From positions 1 through 61,095 of IMG/VR virus record IMGVR_UViG_3300046005_000771: a stretch of DNA of 61,095 nt, one strand, 5' to 3'. The translations under genes and the position numbers were made by a program. This DNA is from a virus. Below, in pieces: positions 21,899 through 29,841 of this stretch; within the stretch, counting starts at the first letter, position 1, and each line of letters begins with the position of its first letter. A model generated the notes under the pieces. The model was not told where the DNA came from and searched no databases. It saw only the letters and a list, made by a program, of their open reading frames with translations.

Positions 21899-21970
21899 TT
21901 ATTTGTTCATTACGTACATTGTCACTTCGAAGCCAAAGCGCATTTCAGTTGCAGCTGGAGTTGTCCACAT
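21899..21970 (-). CDS. pqqA: PqqA: pyrroloquinoline quinone precursor peptide
   Basis: 23 residues, starting MWTTPAATEMRFGFEVTMY and ending VMNK. It matches cellular PqqA (recalled Pseudomonas type: MWTKPAYTDLRIGFEVTMY) at most positions, with the same length class and the Glu15-x3-Tyr19 pair that the radical-SAM enzyme PqqE crosslinks, bound by PqqD, to build PQQ. PqqA is the substrate, consumed one per cofactor. Start: ATG at 21970 with AAGGA eight bases upstream. The gene has its own terminator and a dyad-rich leader and lies last after small early genes. No pqqB, C, D or E occurs in the genome, so host enzymes must process it. Too short for usual gene finders. Confidence 0.92.
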   Translation of the reverse strand: MWTTPAATEMRFGFEVTMYVMNK

Positions 21971-21978
21971 GATGTTAG

Positions 21979-22041
21979 TCCTTAATATATATTAAGCAAA
22001 AGTGCTTGTGTGTAATAATCCGCCAAATACTACACACAAGC
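21979..22041 (-). promoter_or_regulatory. Dyad-rich leader of pqqA
   Basis: Two structures lie between the upstream gene and pqqA. GCTTGTGTGTA (22004-22014) and TACACACAAGC (22031-22041) are perfect 11-bp arms 16 bp apart: an operator or RNA hairpin. The 16-bp palindrome CTTAATATATATTAAG (21981-21996) overlaps the AAGGA ribosome site (21979-21983), so a weak RNA hairpin could mask it. No confident -35/-10 pair was found. Confidence 0.65.
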
Positions 22042-22077
22042 CATACGGATAATCATTAATCGCAAAAAAGTGATACA

Positions 22078-22161
22078 TTACTTAGCCAACTTCTTAGCGT
22101 TCTCTTTCATCTTACTAAGTATCAATAAGAAGCGTAGCTCTTCCATTTCGGCTTCGGTCAT
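22078..22161 (-). CDS. 27-residue unknown peptide
   Basis: From the ATG at 22161 (AGGGAGAAGTGT upstream): MTEAEMEELRFLLILSKMKE then NAKKLAK. An amphipathic helix, acidic at the start and basic at the end. It overlaps the upstream membrane-protein gene as ATGA, which together with a strong ribosome site supports translation. Confidence 0.55.
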   Translation of the reverse strand: MTEAEMEELRFLLILSKMKENAKKLAK

Positions 22162-22376
22162 ACACTTCTCCCTATATAAGTTGCCTTAACGTTATCTTTG
22201 AACTGCAAAGTCACAGCGCACTCTTGCCCTTTGTTTCCATTAAAAAGTTTATAAACTCCAAATCCCATAGCAAGAATTGCAATGGTCAGTAGGGTCGCCA
22301 CGATTACTACGGCTCTATCTCCACTACGATCGCACTGGCAATCACGCCCTTGGTTGCACTGTTGGCTACACGGCAT
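22158..22376 (-). CDS. Small membrane protein with Cys-rich N-terminus
   Basis: 72 residues. The N-terminal 15 hold four Cys (MPCSQQCNQGRDCQCDRSGD), then one membrane helix (VVIVATLLTIAILAMGFGVY) and a 30-residue polar tail. Its start overlaps the previous gene's end. A Cys cluster beside a membrane span could bind metal; function unknown. Confidence 0.65.
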   Translation of the reverse strand: MPCSQQCNQGRDCQCDRSGDRAVVIVATLLTIAILAMGFGVYKLFNGNKGQECAVTLQFKDNVKATYIGRSV

Positions 22377-22518
22377 CTTCGTTCTCCTTTTCCACAGGTT
22401 TAGGCGTGTCGTCTAGCTTGACTGACCAGTCGATCTCACCGTAATTCTTGTCAAACTTGTCGTTCTCGTTTACTTTAGACTGGATTTTGTCTCCAGTGAT
22501 ATCGTTACGGGCTACCAT
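22366..22518 (-). CDS. Small conserved phage protein (ARNDITGD family)
   Basis: 50 residues from the ATG at 22518: MVARNDITGDKIQSKVNEN and further charged residues. The N-terminal ARNDITGD-I-SK pattern is one I recognise in short phage proteins of unknown function. It overlaps its neighbours by 7 and 11 bases. Confidence 0.65.
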   Translation of the reverse strand: MVARNDITGDKIQSKVNENDKFDKNYGEIDWSVKLDDTPKPVEKENEDAV

Positions 22519-22769
22519 TGCATCTCTCCTATCTCTTCTACACTAAAAGGATCCACCTCTTCGGTACTATCCTCTTTAAGCGTATAGTATTCTTTCAAGG
22601 CGTCCTCGTGCAGGCCCGCGAGCCGTGAGAATTTAAACGCGTACACTTGCGCAAAAGACATCAACAATGAAGCTGGAATCGCTTCTTCTGATTCTGCCAT
22701 AGCACGTAGGTCATCCACGACCATCCAACAATCCATAATGCTTTCTTCCATATCTGTATATACACTCAT
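22512..22769 (-). CDS. Unknown acidic helical protein
   Basis: 85 residues (MSVYTDMEESIMDCWMVVDD), helical, ending in an acidic EEVDPFSVEEIGEMQW. AAGGAGCAAAAA is a clear ribosome site for the ATG at 22769. Confidence 0.65.
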   Translation of the reverse strand: MSVYTDMEESIMDCWMVVDDLRAMAESEEAIPASLLMSFAQVYAFKFSRLAGLHEDALKEYYTLKEDSTEEVDPFSVEEIGEMQW

Positions 22770-22799
22770 TTTTTGCTCCTTAAGCTCATTTTGTTCTCC

Positions 22800-22958
22800 T
22801 TAAAGGTCGTTCGCTATTTCAAGTTCGACGATGTCTATTTCCGTCAACTTGTCATTGGGTAGTTTTACCATTGCAGTAGTAGGGAAGTGACCCACACTAA
22901 TTACTTCAACAACACATTCACCCTTTTGCCACCACATCCATTGATACAAATGATTCAT
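22800..22958 (-). CDS. Small unknown protein
   Basis: 52 residues from the ATG at 22958: MNHLYQWMWWQKGECVVEVI, then VGHFPTTAMVKLPND and an acidic end. Compact beta-like pattern with Trp-rich start. No clear Shine-Dalgarno, so confidence is moderate. Confidence 0.5.
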   Translation of the reverse strand: MNHLYQWMWWQKGECVVEVISVGHFPTTAMVKLPNDKLTEIDIVELEIANDL

Positions 22959-22975
22959 TTTATTTATCTGCATAA

Positions 22976-23155
22976 TTAGTCTCTCTTTCCATTTGCCGCG
23001 TCGCGGGCATCTCGTTCGGCTTCTTTTTGAAACCGTATGTATATATTCTCAATAAGAATTCCAATAGATAGATAGTCAGGATCGTGCATACCTTTAACAA
23101 TGCCCGCCACTGTCTGCCCAAAGGCCTCTGCGTTCTTTTCATCTAGTTTATCCAT
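22976..23155 (-). CDS. Unknown small protein
   Basis: 59 residues from the ATG at 23155 (MDKLDEKNAEAFGQTVAGIV), which overlaps the upstream stop as TAATG. Helical, with a charged tail (KEAERDARDAANGKRD). An upstream in-frame TTG was discounted. Confidence 0.55.
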   Translation of the reverse strand: MDKLDEKNAEAFGQTVAGIVKGMHDPDYLSIGILIENIYIRFQKEAERDARDAANGKRD

Positions 23156-23685
23156 TACCAATTCCCAAACATAATCATACTGCTACCCATGGCCACGCCC
23201 GAATTGCGGCGGCTTTTCTCTTCCTTCCTCAAGGCAAAGTCCTTTTGAGACCGGCGGCTGTTGTAGTAGATAGTCGTATGTTCATCCACCTTCACGACCA
23301 CAGGGTCTACACGCGATGCTTTTGGCACATGGTCTACGTTATCCGTGGTCCGTGGTCCTTGAGCCGCGCGCTTTTCACGGTTCTTCTTATTCGCATCCGC
23401 ACGAGCCCTGATAGCAGATAGGTCTTTACCTACAAAAGGCCTCTTCCCTATCGTAAAACTGCACATGGATCGCTTGGCTATGCTACACAGGGCATGATCA
23501 TCTGCTATTTTTATGTACTCCTGCTCTAGAAGACCTTTAAGCAGGTTGTGCATTTGCATTTTAGAGATGTCCAGGACATTGCCTAACTCATTACGGGTCA
23601 TGGCCCGTGACTTGAGTATGCTTATGATCTTCACTTTATTCAATTCTGATTCAATGAAGATATCAGTACGTGACTTGGTGACCAT
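23155..23685 (-). CDS. Winged helix-turn-helix regulator candidate
   Basis: 176 residues from the ATG at 23685, preceded by AAGGAAAGGAAAAAAC. Residues about 18-70 form a winged helix: IISILKSRAMTRNELGNVLD, SKMQMHNLLKGLLEQEYI, then a wing. The C-terminal 100 residues are basic and Arg/Lys/Asn-rich. A MarR/ArsR-like DNA-binding protein, a candidate regulator of early genes or of the repeat arrays nearby. It may act at the TATACACG dyads beside pqqA, but this is speculation. Confidence 0.65.
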   Translation of the reverse strand: MVTKSRTDIFIESELNKVKIISILKSRAMTRNELGNVLDISKMQMHNLLKGLLEQEYIKIADDHALCSIAKRSMCSFTIGKRPFVGKDLSAIRARADANKKNREKRAAQGPRTTDNVDHVPKASRVDPVVVKVDEHTTIYYNSRRSQKDFALRKEEKSRRNSGVAMGSSMIMFGNW

Positions 23686-23851
23686 GTTTTTTCCTTTCCT
23701 TAAGCATTGCATCCGCTTGAATATACGCGAGCTCTGCACAAGTGCTGGCGCTGTAGTTTTCCTGAAACATCAGGCCTACCATTGCGCCTATCGCGAACAA
23801 GTCACGATAGTTTAAATCATCTACATCATCTTTTGGGGTCTTTGCTGTCAT
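23663..23851 (-). CDS. Small conserved unknown protein
   Basis: 62 residues from the ATG at 23851 (AAGAAGAGATAC upstream): MTAKTPKDDVDDLNYRDLFA then IGAMVGLMFQENYSAS. The DYFAxxAMxG-like helix pattern (alternating acidic start, Ala/Gly/Met helix) is common in small phage proteins. It overlaps the next gene by 23 bases. Confidence 0.65.
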   Translation of the reverse strand: MTAKTPKDDVDDLNYRDLFAIGAMVGLMFQENYSASTCAELAYIQADAMLKERKKHGHQVTY

Positions 23852-23951
23852 GTATCTCTTCTTTTTTATCTTTATGTTGAGGGTCAGGCGTGGCTCCAAT
23901 GCCTGCAAGCCCTATAATTAGTCCGATTAATGCTGATAGGGCGTAACTCAT
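23826..23951 (-). CDS. 41-residue membrane or secreted peptide
   Basis: From the ATG at 23951: MSYALSALIGLIIGLAGIGA, then a charged tail (DPQHKDKKEEIHDSK). A hydrophobic Gly/Leu/Ile helix without positive N-terminus. It is coupled to the upstream gene by ATGA and overlaps the next. Confidence 0.5.
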   Translation of the reverse strand: MSYALSALIGLIIGLAGIGATPDPQHKDKKEEIHDSKDPKR

Positions 23952-24178
23952 GATGGGTCCTTAGGCTTAAAAAACTCTGCTTCGTTGATGATAGGCTTAG
24001 AAGTGGCTGTTTTAAACCATTCTATTTGCTCATGCAGGCCTTCAAACGAGTCAGACATGATAGAAGCTTCTGAATAGCCGTTAGGATTGCCTTCTTTATC
24101 GTAAAATACCTCTTTTATCTCAAAGTATTCGCCCATTTCTTCATCATTAAAGCGTACTACACGGTGATTCCAGGTCAT
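23948..24178 (-). CDS. Conserved small phage protein
   Basis: 76 residues: MTWNHRVVRFNDEEMGEYFE, then IKEVFYDKEGNPNGYSE. The WNHRV...EVYYDE-G-P-GYSE pattern recurs in many small bacterial and phage proteins of unknown function. Overlaps both neighbours as ATGA-type junctions. Confidence 0.7.
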   Translation of the reverse strand: MTWNHRVVRFNDEEMGEYFEIKEVFYDKEGNPNGYSEASIMSDSFEGLHEQIEWFKTATSKPIINEAEFFKPKDPS

Positions 24179-24462
24179 AGTATGTCCTTTGTATTTTTAG
24201 TAAAGAACTTTTGTTTAACTGCAGCTCGTGCAGCCAACACATCGTCTTCAAATTTTAAGATTTGATCGTGATTAAGCGTCTCCGTAATGTTAATACGACG
24301 GATTTTCCCTGTATTTAGATTTCTAAGCTCAATCCAGACCTCTTCGATTTCAATTTGCTCTGGAATGTACTCAAAATCATCGTCAATGGATCCATACATC
24401 TCCGGAAGGACGCTGTAATTAAGTAAAACGTCTTGCAGTATCTCTGATTTAACGACGCCCAT
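24175..24462 (-). CDS. Unknown acidic protein
   Basis: 95 residues; the centre is acidic and beta-like (EQIEIEEVWIELRNLNTGK), the C-terminus helical and basic. It overlaps the RHH-like gene upstream by 14 bases. No family recognised. Confidence 0.6.
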   Translation of the reverse strand: MGVVKSEILQDVLLNYSVLPEMYGSIDDDFEYIPEQIEIEEVWIELRNLNTGKIRRINITETLNHDQILKFEDDVLAARAAVKQKFFTKNTKDIL

Positions 24463-24631
24463 TAGTCTGCTCCTCTAAAAGTTTATTAAACTCGCGTTCA
24501 ATAAGGTCCATAGCGGCTTGACCGATAGAAACTTCGTAATAATCAGCTAATTCTTTGAGCATTGCGTAAGATTTTGATCGAATGATCAACGTAGCCCATG
24601 CAGTGTCTCTTTGTGATGGCGATTTTGCCAT
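24449..24631 (-). CDS. Ribbon-helix-helix-like small DNA-binding candidate
   Basis: 60 residues. After a short basic start, ATLIIRSKSYAMLKELADYY has the strand-helix layout of ribbon-helix-helix proteins, followed by EVSIGQAAMDLIEREF as the second helix. Size and layout fit an Arc/CopG-like dimer, a possible repressor of the early region. Located just downstream of the polymerase gene. Confidence 0.5.
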   Translation of the reverse strand: MAKSPSQRDTAWATLIIRSKSYAMLKELADYYEVSIGQAAMDLIEREFNKLLEEQTNGRR

Positions 24632-24696
24632 TTACGCTCTCCTTTCTAATGAAAAGACACTGTATCATAAGCTTTTAAGATTATGCAAGCACTTTT

Positions 24697-26562
24697 TTAA
24701 CGTGCTCCGCCCCATGAATTACCTATTTCTACGTCTACTTTGCTGGGAACTTCGAGTTCCACAGCGTTTCGCATGATTTCTGCGGCCTGTAATGCCTCGT
24801 CACGGTTCTTAACAGACACGGCAACCTCATCGTGCACCTGTAAAAGGATACGGAAGCCTGCTTTATGTAATGCAATCATCGCCGCTTTGGTTTGGTCGGC
24901 GGCAGAGCCTTGGATTAAACGGTTCAAACCCTTATAAGTACCGGCACGCTTGATCCTTGGTCCGTATTCCGAGACGGCTTGTTCGTAAGGAAGCGCCTTG
25001 TTCACGCCCCATGCGATTGGTTCCCATAATGGGAACCTACATTTACGTCCCAACAAGGTGCGAATAGCGCCATTGGACGCAGGCTTTTCAATACGGCGCA
25101 TGACCGCGTCGACTGTACCGCGTAGAAAGGGCACTTTGTTGTGGAAAGTGGTCATCAATTCACTGGCTTCGTCCACAGGAAGGTCCAACTGGCCGGCTAA
25201 TTTGTTCTTGCCCATGCCATACATCAAGCCTAAGCCGATTGTCTTGGCTTGTTTACGCTCAATGCCTGCCATGTCGGCCACCATCTGATGGAAATCAGTG
25301 TCAGGATTGTCCCGATAGGCTTGTGCCATCTTCTCTGCACCGTCTAAACCGATAAGCGTAGCGTAATGCACTAGCAAACGTGGCTCTTGTGATGAGAAGT
25401 CGTTCGCGGCCCATAGCTCGCCCTCTTCAGGAAGGAATAAAGAGCGCACTAAGGGGCCTATGACCTCGTGTCTTGCTGGGACCTGCTGCAGGTTAGGCTG
25501 GGACATGGAAAGCCTGCCAGTGACCGTGCCGCCATCGTCAGAGCGAAGTTGATTGACATGTGGATGTATGCGTCCATCGGCCGCTGAAAAGTCCAGGTAA
25601 GGCTGTAAGAACGTTCCGTGGGTCTTGTTTAGCTCGCGTGCTTCTACAATCATCTTAGCGATAGGGTGTGCGTTGCCATCTAGGAAAGATTTAGTGAAGC
25701 TTGGTGCGCCGGCCTCGGTCCTTGGGTACTTGATATTAAGCTTGTCGAATGCAGTAGCGATACTAGACGCGGCCCATATATCGACGTGATTGCCCACTTC
25801 TTTCTTAATGTCCATCAAATACTGCTGTTCTTTGCGCTTCATGTCCTTGATCAGCTTCTCTGCGTTCTCGCGATCAAAGCGAACACCTTTAAATGTTAGG
25901 TCGATAAGGATAGGGAGCATCTCGGTTTCAATACCGAAGATGGACTCGACTTCTTCTTTACGCAGTAGCGTCTGCAGATGATGCCAAAGCTTCAATGTCA
26001 ATGCCGCATCTTGCTCGGCATAGTCGCCCACATACATGGCAGGCAACTTCCATAGTTCTTTCTTAGGGTGCACGCCGAAGTCGGCGGCCGCGTCTTTAAG
26101 TCCTTGCTCGGACTTGGTCTCTTTGAGCATGTCAAAGCCTAGGCTGTTCAGTGCGAATGAGAAACGGTTCTCGTCCACAATTGCAGCTGCGAGCATGGTA
26201 TCAATGATGCGTCCGTTGACCTCAAAGCCTTGTGCTTTAAGCCAGCCAGTATCGTATGCCGCGTTGTGCATAATCTTGTCGCAGGGCAATGCCAAGGTCT
26301 TCTTGACCCAGCGCTCCACAATGCCTTTATCTAGATTGCCTCCGCCATGATGTGCCACGGGGAAGTAGCCCTTCCATCCGTCTACTGCGAACGCGTAGCC
26401 GACGATGTAGCCATCTTTACGAGGCCAGCCTGGACCAAACTTCTCCATGTTAGGGTCGCATGTCTCCAAGTCGATTGCAATTTCCGTTGCCTGAGACAGG
26501 TCAGGAAAGCTCTGAGGAGGTAGCCATTCAGAGGACGTGGGGAATAGTGATCTGGGTTTCAT
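24697..26562 (-). CDS. polA: DNA polymerase I (family A) with 3'-5' exonuclease
   Basis: 621 residues, with no 5' nuclease domain. Exonuclease motifs: Exo I IDLETCD at 30-36, Exo II HNAAYD near 98, Exo III YAEQDAALTLKLW near 183. Polymerase motifs: A NDFSSQEPRLL near 400, B KQAKTIGLGLMYGMG near 450, C QVHDEV at 575-580. The residue matching E. coli Phe762 is Leu, a variant linked in viral ecology studies to altered fidelity/speed and often slower lifestyles. It replicates the phage genome together with the adjacent helicase and primase. It overlaps the helicase gene by four bases. Confidence 0.95.
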   Translation of the reverse strand: MKPRSLFPTSSEWLPPQSFPDLSQATEIAIDLETCDPNMEKFGPGWPRKDGYIVGYAFAVDGWKGYFPVAHHGGGNLDKGIVERWVKKTLALPCDKIMHNAAYDTGWLKAQGFEVNGRIIDTMLAAAIVDENRFSFALNSLGFDMLKETKSEQGLKDAAADFGVHPKKELWKLPAMYVGDYAEQDAALTLKLWHHLQTLLRKEEVESIFGIETEMLPILIDLTFKGVRFDRENAEKLIKDMKRKEQQYLMDIKKEVGNHVDIWAASSIATAFDKLNIKYPRTEAGAPSFTKSFLDGNAHPIAKMIVEARELNKTHGTFLQPYLDFSAADGRIHPHVNQLRSDDGGTVTGRLSMSQPNLQQVPARHEVIGPLVRSLFLPEEGELWAANDFSSQEPRLLVHYATLIGLDGAEKMAQAYRDNPDTDFHQMVADMAGIERKQAKTIGLGLMYGMGKNKLAGQLDLPVDEASELMTTFHNKVPFLRGTVDAVMRRIEKPASNGAIRTLLGRKCRFPLWEPIAWGVNKALPYEQAVSEYGPRIKRAGTYKGLNRLIQGSAADQTKAAMIALHKAGFRILLQVHDEVAVSVKNRDEALQAAEIMRNAVELEVPSKVDVEIGNSWGGAR

Positions 26563-28058
26563 AGTCTAAAGCCTTTTCTTTCGTTTTTAGGTAAGACAAT
26601 ATGCAGGGCTTGACGGGCACGTGTGATTCCAACGTACAGTAAGCGATTTACATCGTCAGCGTTTTTCTCGTACTCGTTTGCAAATTTAGAGGACAGGTCC
26701 GTGAGCAGTAAGACATTATCCGCCTCACCGCCTTTTGCTCCGTGGATCGTGGACAGTTTAATATTGACCTTGCCCATAAGCTTCGTGCCGCGACGTAAAA
26801 GCGCCACGATGTAGTCACGCTTCTCTTCGCCTATCTTTGTTAATGCCTCATGCCAAATTAAATTGGTGTCAAGGCCGTGGTTCTTGATAAGGTAGTCCAT
26901 AGTAAACATGCCTTCAGGGTCAAGGTCTTTTAGCATTTTGTGACCGCGTTTGATATAATTGGAATCGAGGTGCTTATAGATCTGTTTGACAACAGGGAAA
27001 GGGACTTCTTTACCCCGACGAAGTGTTTCCCACCCCATCACCGCAGTCATCACGGCTTCATTAATGCTCCGATGTCCTTGGCGCTCAAACATCAAACCCT
27101 GTGACTTAATCCAATTATGCATATCATTTAATAAGTAGTTAGTGGACGCGAGGATAAGCCACTCACCTTGGGATATGTCCACGTGCTCAAAGTCGTTGTA
27201 GTACTTCACATCACCCTCAAACTCACGAGGGTTCCATTCCTTAGGCTGTCTCGTACGAATACGATTGACCACGATGTTAGCCAAGGCATGCACTTTCGCC
27301 GGGACGCGATAAGATTGTGCAAGGACGGTTATGTCGCCAGTAAAGCCTAGAAAGCTATTTACGTCTGCCCCGGCCCAGTTATACACGGCTTGGTCATCAT
27401 CACCAGCCAGGAACGAACGCTTGGCCCGTGAGGCGAGCTCCGCGACCAGACGCCATTGCAGGCGTGACAAGTCTTGCGCTTCGTCTACAATGAGCACTTC
27501 TAAACTAGGTAGGCGATGTGCTTCTTCTACTATGCGTTCTAGTAGGTCGGTAAAGTCTAGCAGAGCATTGGCCTCTTTGTATTGACGGTAAGCACGCTCT
27601 ACGTATTCAAAGTGATACCACTCGATTTTCATCTCACTACGGTTGTAGTGGGTGCGTAAGTCCTCACCCCGAATACGCGCAATGTTGATTTCATTTAGGA
27701 TAGGGTTGTCTACCCGCACCATGAAGTCTTCCTCGCCGTTCTCTATGCCAAGCTCAATGCCTGCCTCTTTAGCGAACTCCCTGAAGTTCTCCGGCTTCAT
27801 CATGTCCTTGTTGCCGATACCTAGGCAGCGGTAAGCCAGACTATGAAGCGTTCTGAACCAGGGGAAATCTATTTCAGGATTTAGCTGCGGAAACTTCTCG
27901 ACCGCTCTATCTTTTGCTTCAGTAGCCGCCTTGCGAGTAAACGCAAAGTAGCCCATCTGCGAAGGATGAACGCCGCTATCTAATTCCTGTTGAACCATGT
28001 TCAACAGAAAAGTAGTTTTGCCTGAACCGGGAGGTCCGAATACCTTTCTTATTGTCAT
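26559..28058 (-). CDS. UvrD/Rep-like superfamily 1 helicase
   Basis: 499 residues. Motif I VFGPPGSGKTTFLL at the N-terminus; Ia GYFAFTRKAATEA; II VLIVDEAQDLS; III LAGDDDQAVYNWAGA; IV QSYRVP; V LSTIHGAKGGEADNVLL; VI RLLYVGITRARQAL. The set is complete, so it should be an active 3'-5' DNA translocase that unwinds DNA at the phage fork. Its stop overlaps the polymerase start (ATGA), giving a fixed ratio of the two. Confidence 0.95.
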   Translation of the reverse strand: MTIRKVFGPPGSGKTTFLLNMVQQELDSGVHPSQMGYFAFTRKAATEAKDRAVEKFPQLNPEIDFPWFRTLHSLAYRCLGIGNKDMMKPENFREFAKEAGIELGIENGEEDFMVRVDNPILNEINIARIRGEDLRTHYNRSEMKIEWYHFEYVERAYRQYKEANALLDFTDLLERIVEEAHRLPSLEVLIVDEAQDLSRLQWRLVAELASRAKRSFLAGDDDQAVYNWAGADVNSFLGFTGDITVLAQSYRVPAKVHALANIVVNRIRTRQPKEWNPREFEGDVKYYNDFEHVDISQGEWLILASTNYLLNDMHNWIKSQGLMFERQGHRSINEAVMTAVMGWETLRRGKEVPFPVVKQIYKHLDSNYIKRGHKMLKDLDPEGMFTMDYLIKNHGLDTNLIWHEALTKIGEEKRDYIVALLRRGTKLMGKVNIKLSTIHGAKGGEADNVLLLTDLSSKFANEYEKNADDVNRLLYVGITRARQALHIVLPKNERKGFRL

Positions 28059-28060
28059 GA

Positions 28061-28312
28061 CTAAGCGTCAAGGTCTTCTAGAATAGGCCACATGATGATA
28101 GGCGTTGTTTCACCTACATATGCACCTACTATATTAAAGTCGATGTACTCGATCGCTTCTTCTTCAGTCATGCCGTCTTGCTCTACCATGGCCTCTACAA
28201 TCATAGGGCCATCGTAAATAGCACGTTCAACAAGCATGTTGCCATGCCAGGTCATGCACATGCCGATTAAGGCAAAGTCATGGTTATCAATTAATAAGGT
28301 ATCTTCGTTCAT
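28061..28312 (-). CDS. Small acidic unknown protein in replication operon
   Basis: 83 residues, acidic (MNEDTLLIDNHDFALIGMCM, then MVEQDGMTEEEAIEYIDFNI). The second half recalls short phage proteins with a DGM-EEEAIEYI-FN pattern of unknown function. It sits between helicase and primase with no gaps. Confidence 0.65.
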   Translation of the reverse strand: MNEDTLLIDNHDFALIGMCMTWHGNMLVERAIYDGPMIVEAMVEQDGMTEEEAIEYIDFNIVGAYVGETTPIIMWPILEDLDA

Positions 28313-29841
28313 TAGAATGGACTCACTTTCTTCATTTCAGGAGTTACAAAAGGAGAGTCCTGTCTGTCAAATCGAGGTAGGCACCACACGCGTGTGGCTC
28401 TGCCTTTCAAGGAAAGACTTACAGGGTCTCCGCCTAGTTCGCGCATACGTTGCGCCATCTTCGGAGCAGAAAGCCCAGTGAAGTTGTTACGCTTCAAGTG
28501 AGCCTCCAAATCCTTGATTCGGAAATATACTTTACCTTCTTCATCGCTGGACCAAGGACGGCCCAGTAAAATTTCGTCGCGGTCCATGGCCTGTTGTAAG
28601 TGAGTGGTGAACTCTTCTACAAGGTCAACGAAGCGGCCGGTAATACTTGTATCGTCAGACGCCTCAGTAATCTGCTCTAGCTCCACCATCTCTTTGAGTA
28701 GGCCATTGAGCACGCCTTCCCAGTCTTGCTTACGCAAGGTAGGGGGCAACGTATTAATCTTGTCTATACATGCCTTTTGGAAAGCCATCTGATTGAACAG
28801 GCTTTCTGTCTCAAGCTCGATGCGTTTGCTGTTCACGTCCAAGAACCACAATGGCGGCTCGGAGTTATATTTAGATAGCGAGCCCATTTCAGGTGCATCA
28901 GGACCGTCACCGCCGATACCGAACTTACGAGTGCGGCAGATACCGGAGTTGCAGAATGAATTGATAGGTGCATCCTTGCACTTATACTTGTAATCTTTTT
29001 TCTGCAGTTGCTTGACAATAATTTGTAGCTCGCTCATTCCTAGTGGAGGACCAAAATACTTTTGGTTGTATTCCATTATCTTGTCTTCCCAGCCAATAGG
29101 ATGGACGCGTTTTAGGTAAATGCCAATATTGAACAGGCCATTGTTGCGAGTTCCCTCAGGAAAGCCTTGAGCACATAAAGCTTGCATGCAAGGAGGGCCA
29201 TCTTTGATCGGATTCTCTGTTTCACGAGGTTCTTCTGGAAATTCCAATTTATCGGCTTGCACAAAGCGGTCATAGAGCTCATAAAACTCCTCGATTGAGG
29301 CCGCAGTACCATCGTCCTTGATTGCGTAGCGGAAGCCATCATTACTTGCGAAATAGGGCAGGTTGAGGAAATTACCGGTGTCTCCACGCTCTACAAGTAT
29401 CTCAGATTGCTTAGGAAAGATCTCCCGACCCGATTCTCCGAGTAATCCAGCACATGCTTTGAGATATCGTTGCATTTCCCCTGCAGGGATAGGGTCTTTA
29501 GTAAATAGGAATACGTGTGCGCCACCGGATTTACTTCGGCATACCACAAGAGGTAAGTTTAGCTTGCGCACTTTTGTGACAAGGCCGAGGTGGTCTAGTG
29601 GATATTGGTCGATATCAATACAACCCCATATACAGGAGTTGTCTGCTCGAATAGGAATAATACCTAAGCTGGGTTCTACGCCATTAAGGTGATCAGTCCA
29701 TAGCTTATCAGTAGGCGGCTTACGGATGACCATAGCCTTGCCTGCCTGTTTGCCGTTGTCTTTAGATTTTTCAATCTTGTATGTGCCGTATGCAATATCT
29801 AATCCAGTAAATATTGCTTTGAATCGTGTGATGTCAGTCAT
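28312..29841 (-). CDS. Archaeo-eukaryotic-type primase (TOTE-like PrimPol)
   Basis: 509 residues. The N-terminal half has the AEP signatures: WGCIDIDQYPLDHLG (DxD metal site), VVCRSKSGGAHVFLF (S-G-x-H nucleotide motif) and ILVERGDTGNFLNLPYF, matching the primase domain of TOTE conflict systems as I know it. A central Cys cluster (CKDAPINSFCNSGICRTRKFG) resembles the Zn-binding PriCT/Zn region. The C-terminal 150 residues are helical with a winged-helix feel. It makes primers for the phage polymerase. The ATG at 29841 follows GAGAAAGATAGA. Confidence 0.85.
   Translation of the reverse strand: MTDITRFKAIFTGLDIAYGTYKIEKSKDNGKQAGKAMVIRKPPTDKLWTDHLNGVEPSLGIIPIRADNSCIWGCIDIDQYPLDHLGLVTKVRKLNLPLVVCRSKSGGAHVFLFTKDPIPAGEMQRYLKACAGLLGESGREIFPKQSEILVERGDTGNFLNLPYFASNDGFRYAIKDDGTAASIEEFYELYDRFVQADKLEFPEEPRETENPIKDGPPCMQALCAQGFPEGTRNNGLFNIGIYLKRVHPIGWEDKIMEYNQKYFGPPLGMSELQIIVKQLQKKDYKYKCKDAPINSFCNSGICRTRKFGIGGDGPDAPEMGSLSKYNSEPPLWFLDVNSKRIELETESLFNQMAFQKACIDKINTLPPTLRKQDWEGVLNGLLKEMVELEQITEASDDTSITGRFVDLVEEFTTHLQQAMDRDEILLGRPWSSDEEGKVYFRIKDLEAHLKRNNFTGLSAPKMAQRMRELGGDPVSLSLKGRATRVWCLPRFDRQDSPFVTPEMKKVSPF

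Noticed and set aside
22960-23142. Minus-strand 60-codon frame overlapping the 59-residue gene
   Set aside because: It has no coupling or ribosome site, whereas the other frame begins with a TAATG junction.
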